DNA of 64,000 nucleotides, from positions 1-64,000 of the forward strand of contig NZ_LSEF01000123.1 in NCBI RefSeq assembly GCF_001641695.1, read 5' to 3'. The notes beneath the pieces were generated by a model. It made no database searches. It worked only from the letters and a program-made list of their open reading frames with translations, and was not told the origin of the DNA. Source of the DNA: Bradyrhizobium neotropicale. Its GTDB lineage: Bacteria > Pseudomonadota > Alphaproteobacteria > Rhizobiales > Xanthobacteraceae. Position numbers and translations under genes: made by a program. Below, one piece after another: positions 59,808 to 64,000 of this stretch. How positions within the stretch are numbered: position 1 is the stretch's first letter; every line of letters starts with the position of its first letter.

Positions 59808-62702
59808 TCAGATTTCCTGCCGCTTGTTTTCGGGATCGAAGAAGTGCGGAGACACAATGCGAGCCCGCAATTGCGCGCCTTTCCGCGTTTTGATCAGCAT
59901 GGTCCTGCCTTGCTCGGCCAGATCGGCCGGCACGAAGGCCAGACCGATCCATTTCCCCAGTGTCGGCGACAGGCAGGTCGACGTGACATGACCGACCGCC
60001 TCGCCCTGCTCTAGGATGAGGCATGCTTCATCCGGCCTGTCCTGCTCCGACGCTGGAAGCTCGAACCCGACCAGGCGGCGCCTGGCAGGAAGACGGCGAA
60101 GTAGTTCGGTCGATCTCTTGCCGATGAAGAAGGGCTTCTTCATCGCGAGCGCCCATGCCATCCCCAGCTCGTCTGCGGTGCTGACGGCATCGGTATCCTG
60201 ACCGATAATGATGTGACCTTTCTCCAGACGCAGGATTCGCGACGCTTCCAGGCCGTAGGGTCGTAGTCCAAGCGGCTTCCCGGCTTCCATAAGAGCATCC
60301 CACAAGGCCTCTCCATAGGATTGAGGCGTATGCAGTTCGAAGCTCAGTTCGCCGGAATAGCCAATGCGCATGATGCGGACGGGACAGTTCGCGACCCGGC
60401 CGGTGCGCCCGCCCAGGAAGGGCAGTCCTTCGGACGAGACATCCATGCCTCCTGCCGCCTCGAGAACCTGCCGGGCGAGCGGTCCGGTGAGGTTAAAGGC
60501 CGCAAAGCCGGCGGTGACGTTGTGGATGTCGACGTCGAGTCCCCATTGAACGTTCTGCCAGCACATGTCGGCATAGATGCGATCCACGCCGCCGGTCGTC
60601 GCCGTGACGTAGTAGTGATCCTCCGCCACCCTGAAGGCCACGCCATCATCGATGACCGTTCCCATCTCGTTCAGCGTCAGACAGTACCGGACCCTGCCGA
60701 CGGGCTGCTTGGCGTAGTTCATCGAACAGAAGCGATCGAGCAGCAACCCGGCGTCCGGTCCGCGCAGCTCGATCTTGCCGAGGGTCGAGACGTCGAGGAT
60801 GCCGACGCGCTGCCTGACGAGGTTCACCTCGTCGACGATCAGTGCATCGGCGGATCTTTGGTCGCCGTAATACAACGGGCGCCACCACGCGCCCACCGGC
60901 GTCATCTTCGCACCGGCCTCGACGTGACGATGATGGACCGACGTGTAGCGATAGCGGCTCTGCTGGATCCCTGCGAGCAGCCCGAGTTTTTCGGGACCGA
61001 ATGGCGGGCGCGATGTGGTGACGCCGATATCGGCGACCTTGCGCTTGGTGGCATGCGCCACGATGCGAGCCGTGGCGAGAGCCGAATGACGGCCTTGCGA
61101 CGGCCCCATTCCGACCGTCGAGAAGCGCTTGACGAGCTCGAGCTCGTCATAGCCGGTGCGAACCGCGTTCTCGATGTCCTTGACCTGGAGATCCTCGTCG
61201 AAATCGACGAAATCGCGCCCCTTGGAATGTCCGACAAGAGGAAGCTCGAGGCTGCTGAGGCTTCGTTCCTCGTCCTCGGGCACCTCGATTTCACGCGAAG
61301 CAAGACCCAGCGTCTGCGCGGCGTTCCCGCCTGCCTTGCGCCCTGCCGCAAGAACGGAGGGAAGGGAGAAATTGCCCGCGACGGATCCCGCCAGCGTCAG
61401 ATGGGCGGGAGCGTTGGTGAGCGTAAACTGCGCCGTGCCATCGTCGTAGCTCAGTTTCGCACCCGCCTGCAAAGCGAGCTGATAGGTCGGGGTATAGGCG
61501 CAGGACACCGACACAAGGTCGCAATCGATCCACTCCGACGTGTCCGCGTCGGCGCGCGTAATCCTCGCGGCCTTGAGATGCTTGTTGCCCGCGGTGCCCG
61601 CAGCCTCCGCTATCCCAGCGTTGAGGATGATCCGCACGCCTTTCGTCTCGAGCTGTGCGGCGAATGAGGTGTGTTGCTGCGAGGCTCGGGGATCGACGAT
61701 CGCCGCCACCTCGACACCAGCCTCCACGAGATCCAGCGCGACCCGGTAGCCATCCCGATTGCCGGCGAAAACCACCGCGCGCCGGCCCGGCTTCACCGCA
61801 TAGTGTCGCATCAGTCGCTGTACGGCGGATCCCAGCACGATTCCGGGAAGGTCGTTGTTTCGAAATGGGACCGGCTGATCGAGCGAACCGGTGCAAAGGA
61901 TGACCTCCTTCGCACGAACCTTGTAGAGCCGGTCCGCCGTGATGACCGGAATCCAATTGTCCGCGTACCAGCCGTTCGCGACGGCATTCGTGAAGACCTT
62001 GATGCCGGGATGCGCTTTGATCTGCTGCCTCAAATCGCGTAGCAATAACGCGGTCGCCTCCGGCTTGTCGTCGAACCGCGCGTAAGTCAGGGAGCCGCCG
62101 AGCTCCGGGTTCTCGTCCACCAGGAGGACGCGCGCGCACGCATCCGCAGCTTCGATCGCGGCCGAAATGCCGGCCGGACCACCACCGACAACCAGGACAT
62201 CGTAGAACAGGTTCTGCTTTTCATAGCGTGCGCGGGGAGCGGAGGTATCGACTTTGCCAAGACCGGCCTTTTTTCTGATGAGCGGCTCCCAGAGCCGAAG
62301 CCAGCTGTTCTTGCCCGGACCAAAAAAAGTCCGGTAGTAGAAGCCAACCGGCATGAACCGTCCGAGCCGATCGAGGAGTGCGTCGCGATCCTTTTCGAGC
62401 GACCCGTTCACATTCTGGGCTGTCGCTTCGAGACCCTCGCGGAGAGGATGGACGTCGGCCAGAACGTTGGGCTCCCCGGCGACCTGGACCAGCGTATTGG
62501 CGTCCTGCCCCGCCATGGTCATGACGCTTCGCGGCCTGTGATATTTGAACGACCGCGAGATGAGCCACTGCCCCGACGCGACGAGCGCGCTTGCCAAGGT
62601 ATCGCCGGAGAGCCCGCGAAATGTCCTGCCTTCGAATTTGAAGGTCAGGACCTGGCTTCGATCGATGCGGGTCCCATATGGCAGAGGCAAACGCGGAATC
62701 AT
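59808..62702 (-). CDS. soxA: Sarcosine oxidase alpha subunit
   Basis: A 964-residue SoxA, the normal length. Order of domains: N-terminal ferredoxin-like fold (GRTFRGLSGDTLASALVASG), Rossmann NAD-binding motif YDVLVVGGGPAGISAAIEAA, a second dinucleotide region near YAVKPGRRAVVFAGNRDGYR, a linker with Cys in VSCAYTPTYQL, and a C-terminal aminomethyltransferase (GcvT-like) domain (GRVANCPVRIMRIGYSGELS, YGLEASRILRLEKGHIIIGQ) that transfers the methyl group to THF. The enzyme oxidises sarcosine to glycine with formation of 5,10-methylene-THF. The ATG overlaps the soxD TGA. Its methylene-THF product matches the folD-purU pair downstream. Confidence 0.95.
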   Translation of the reverse strand: MIPRLPLPYGTRIDRSQVLTFKFEGRTFRGLSGDTLASALVASGQWLISRSFKYHRPRSVMTMAGQDANTLVQVAGEPNVLADVHPLREGLEATAQNVNGSLEKDRDALLDRLGRFMPVGFYYRTFFGPGKNSWLRLWEPLIRKKAGLGKVDTSAPRARYEKQNLFYDVLVVGGGPAGISAAIEAADACARVLLVDENPELGGSLTYARFDDKPEATALLLRDLRQQIKAHPGIKVFTNAVANGWYADNWIPVITADRLYKVRAKEVILCTGSLDQPVPFRNNDLPGIVLGSAVQRLMRHYAVKPGRRAVVFAGNRDGYRVALDLVEAGVEVAAIVDPRASQQHTSFAAQLETKGVRIILNAGIAEAAGTAGNKHLKAARITRADADTSEWIDCDLVSVSCAYTPTYQLALQAGAKLSYDDGTAQFTLTNAPAHLTLAGSVAGNFSLPSVLAAGRKAGGNAAQTLGLASREIEVPEDEERSLSSLELPLVGHSKGRDFVDFDEDLQVKDIENAVRTGYDELELVKRFSTVGMGPSQGRHSALATARIVAHATKRKVADIGVTTSRPPFGPEKLGLLAGIQQSRYRYTSVHHRHVEAGAKMTPVGAWWRPLYYGDQRSADALIVDEVNLVRQRVGILDVSTLGKIELRGPDAGLLLDRFCSMNYAKQPVGRVRYCLTLNEMGTVIDDGVAFRVAEDHYYVTATTGGVDRIYADMCWQNVQWGLDVDIHNVTAGFAAFNLTGPLARQVLEAAGGMDVSSEGLPFLGGRTGRVANCPVRIMRIGYSGELSFELHTPQSYGEALWDALMEAGKPLGLRPYGLEASRILRLEKGHIIIGQDTDAVSTADELGMAWALAMKKPFFIGKRSTELLRRLPARRRLVGFELPASEQDRPDEACLILEQGEAVGHVTSTCLSPTLGKWIGLAFVPADLAEQGRTMLIKTRKGAQLRARIVSPHFFDPENKRQEI

Positions 62703-62974
62703 GACTTGTTCTCGATGCGCGGAAGCTCGCTCGCGCTGTATGTCGCGATGATCTCGTCGGTGACGGTGTGTCGTTCGGCGATGAAGTAGTAATTCGAAGG
62801 CGTGTGTCGCCACCACTCGCGAATGATTCCAGCCTTGTTCTCCTGATAAAACAGGTAGTGACACCAGGCCGCATCGCCGACCGATTGCGCGTCGACGGCG
62901 TCATGAACCGGCCCAAGGCAAGTGAATTCGCTGATGTTACGTGGCCCGTTCAGCGGGCAATTCATGATTTTCAT
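62699..62974 (-). CDS. soxD: Sarcosine oxidase delta subunit, zinc-ligand variant
   Basis: A 91-residue SoxD-type subunit: IMNCPLNGPRNISEF, WCHYLFYQENKAGIIREWWR, ERHTVTDEIIATYSASELPR. Classic SoxD binds Zn through CPxCG near residue 6 and an H-x3-C motif (RWRHVHGC). Here the first motif is CPLNG, with Asn at the second Cys, and the second is RHTPSN, with Asn in place of Cys, so at most one Cys and one His remain and zinc binding as described for SoxD is unlikely. The ATG at 62974 begins 10 bases after the soxB stop. It overlaps soxA by 4 bases. Confidence 0.87.
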   Translation of the reverse strand: MKIMNCPLNGPRNISEFTCLGPVHDAVDAQSVGDAAWCHYLFYQENKAGIIREWWRHTPSNYYFIAERHTVTDEIIATYSASELPRIENKS

Positions 62975-62984
62975 CGAACAGATC

Positions 62985-64000
62985 CTAATGGCTTGCCGCC
63001 GTAGCACCCATTTCATTGATGAGAGCCATCTTTTCGAAGCGGCCCAGACTGAACGGAAGCAGGATATCCGCGACCCGTTCATTCGCGACGGTGTCGGCAA
63101 GGTATTTTCCGGCAACGGGCGTCGCCTTGAAGCCCCAAGTGCCCCAGCCGCAATCGAGCCAATAGTTCTTGAGCGGACTGGCGCCCATGATCGGCGTGTA
63201 GTCCGGCGTCATGTCGGTGATGCCGGCCCACTGCCTCAGCAGCTTCACGTTATGGAGGAAGGGGAAGAGCTGCACCGCCCCGTGAGCCAGCTGCTCCTTG
63301 AGGTCCAGCGTCGAGCGCGTCGAGATCAATTGATACGGATCCGAACCGCCGCCGATGACGATTTCGCCGCGGGAGGATTGCACGAGATACGTATGCAGAT
63401 TGGCCGAGGACACCAGCGTATGCAGGAACGGCTTCAGCGGCTGGGTCACCATCGCCTGCAACGGGAAACACCGAATGGGCATGTCGATGCCAGCCAATTT
63501 CGCAACGTGCTGGTTGGCGCCGCCCGCGGCCTGGATCACGTGTCCGACGCTCACCGTCCCGCGGCTGGTCCTGATCGCCGACACCTTGTCGCCGGACGTG
63601 TCGAAACCGAGCACCTCGGTCCGCTGGTGGATTTCCACGCCTCGCCTGGCGGCCTGCGCCGCGTAGCCCCATGCGACCGCGTCATGCCGCGCCGTGCCGC
63701 CGTCCTCGTGCCAGAGGCCGCCGAGGATCTCGTGCTGACCGCCTTCATCCATGTTGAGGTGAGGGCAGATTTCCTTCACCTGTCGCGGATCAACGACCGA
63801 AATCCGCGTGCCATGGTGCTTGCCCATCTCGGCGCGCAGATGGAAGGATCGAAGAGTCGCCTCGGAATGCGCGAGCGTGAGCTGGCCACGCTGCGAAAAC
63901 ATGACGTTGAAATTCAACTCATGCGACATGTCTTCGTAAAGCGAGACGGCCTCCTTGTAGAAGCGTATCGATTGATTTGTGATGTAGTTCGAACGAATCG
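62985..64000 (-). CDS. soxB: Sarcosine oxidase beta subunit (5' end outside window)
   Basis: The frame is open past base 64000, where upstream codons still read IRSNYITNQSIRFYKEAVSL, as in other SoxB proteins; about 338 codons are visible of an expected 410-415. The FAD/DAO-type body shows GQLTLAHSEATLRSFHLRAE, GVEIHQRTEVLGFDTSGDKV, GHVIQAAGGANQHVAKLAGI, LPIRCF-like MPIRCFPLQAMVTQPLKPFL, MGASPLKNYWLDCGWGTWGF and the C-terminal VAGKYLADTVANERVADILL. An internal ATG at 63929 is not a plausible start. SoxB carries the FAD (and covalent FMN in known enzymes). First visible gene of soxBDAG. Confidence 0.94.
   Translation of the reverse strand, partial: IRSNYITNQSIRFYKEAVSLYEDMSHELNFNVMFSQRGQLTLAHSEATLRSFHLRAEMGKHHGTRISVVDPRQVKEICPHLNMDEGGQHEILGGLWHEDGGTARHDAVAWGYAAQAARRGVEIHQRTEVLGFDTSGDKVSAIRTSRGTVSVGHVIQAAGGANQHVAKLAGIDMPIRCFPLQAMVTQPLKPFLHTLVSSANLHTYLVQSSRGEIVIGGGSDPYQLISTRSTLDLKEQLAHGAVQLFPFLHNVKLLRQWAGITDMTPDYTPIMGASPLKNYWLDCGWGTWGFKATPVAGKYLADTVANERVADILLPFSLGRFEKMALINEMGATAASH

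Noticed and set aside
60321..61667. Plus-strand open frame of 448 codons
   Set aside because: Antisense to soxA; composition typical of a GC-rich shadow.
1..64000. CRISPR array, insertion sequence or prophage
   Set aside because: No regularly spaced repeats, transposase, integrase or phage structural gene could be recognised on either strand.

Overview
The window is high-GC DNA from an alphaproteobacterium, most probably Bradyrhizobium or a close relative. Supporting this are a palindromic intergenic repeat of a type I recall from that genus (481-529), a CheA carrying extra CheW and receiver domains next to a ChpT-like gene, an EipA-like envelope protein, and a tRNA-Val(CAC) gene, the tRNA type used as the integration site of the symbiosis island of B. 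japonicum/diazoefficiens. The genus call rests on recognition, not on a search.

Layout. (1) 1-7.9 kb looks like conserved chromosome: cheW (cut by the window edge), cheA, a chpT-like phosphotransferase, cysQ-type phosphatase, a YHS-domain protein, an eipA-like gene and a membrane-anchored coiled-coil protein. (2) 8.0-10.1 kb is tRNA-Val followed by a debris zone: a perfect hairpin, two small hypothetical genes, a long stretch with no gene, and a decayed TRAP-transporter binding protein. (3) 10.3-21 kb holds two orphan tripartite-tricarboxylate (Bug/TctC) binding proteins, a LeuCD-like hydro-lyase, an orphan LivK-like binding protein, GntR and LuxR regulators, an SDR, and a homogentisate branch (hmgA, fahA) in which both genes are interrupted. 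(4) 21.3-27 kb is a minus-strand operon (HMG-CoA-lyase-like, CaiB CoA-transferase, frameshifted SMP-30, MFS, Pht5-like protein) with a divergent LysR gene. (5) 28-39.7 kb is a homoprotocatechuate meta-cleavage operon (NmrA-like, MFS, ThDP enzyme, aldehyde dehydrogenase, hpaE, hpaD, hpaG-like) with a divergent LysR regulator and a nearby gene for a secreted triple RidA-like protein. (6) 39.8-46 kb has a frameshifted chemoreceptor and a second HMG-lyase/CaiB/MFS module. (7) 46-64 kb is a coherent one-carbon/N-methyl catabolic region: purU, folD, polyamine-type ABC transporter, hyuB, hyuA (N-methylhydantoinase-like), an aspartate-dehydrogenase-like protein, an aminotransferase, a LysR regulator, and the heterotetrameric sarcosine oxidase soxBDAG.

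How the genes may work together (inference). Region 7 reads as a route in which an N-methylated cyclic amide or similar compound is imported, opened by HyuAB, demethylated by sarcosine oxidase to 5,10-methylene-THF, and the C1 unit is released as formate through FolD and PurU. Region 5 would carry an aryl-pyruvate or arylacetate to homoprotocatechuate and through ring cleavage, while the alternative homogentisate route in region 3 appears to be broken. Region 4/6 modules look like paralogous CoA-transfer plus lyase systems for a branched hydroxy-acid.

Two cautions. Several genes (fahA, the SMP-30 gene, the chemoreceptor) are interrupted by apparent single-base deletions, several in short G/C runs, so sequencing error must be excluded before calling them pseudogenes. 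Start codons were moved from the longest open frame wherever a ribosome binding site or family alignment favoured another.
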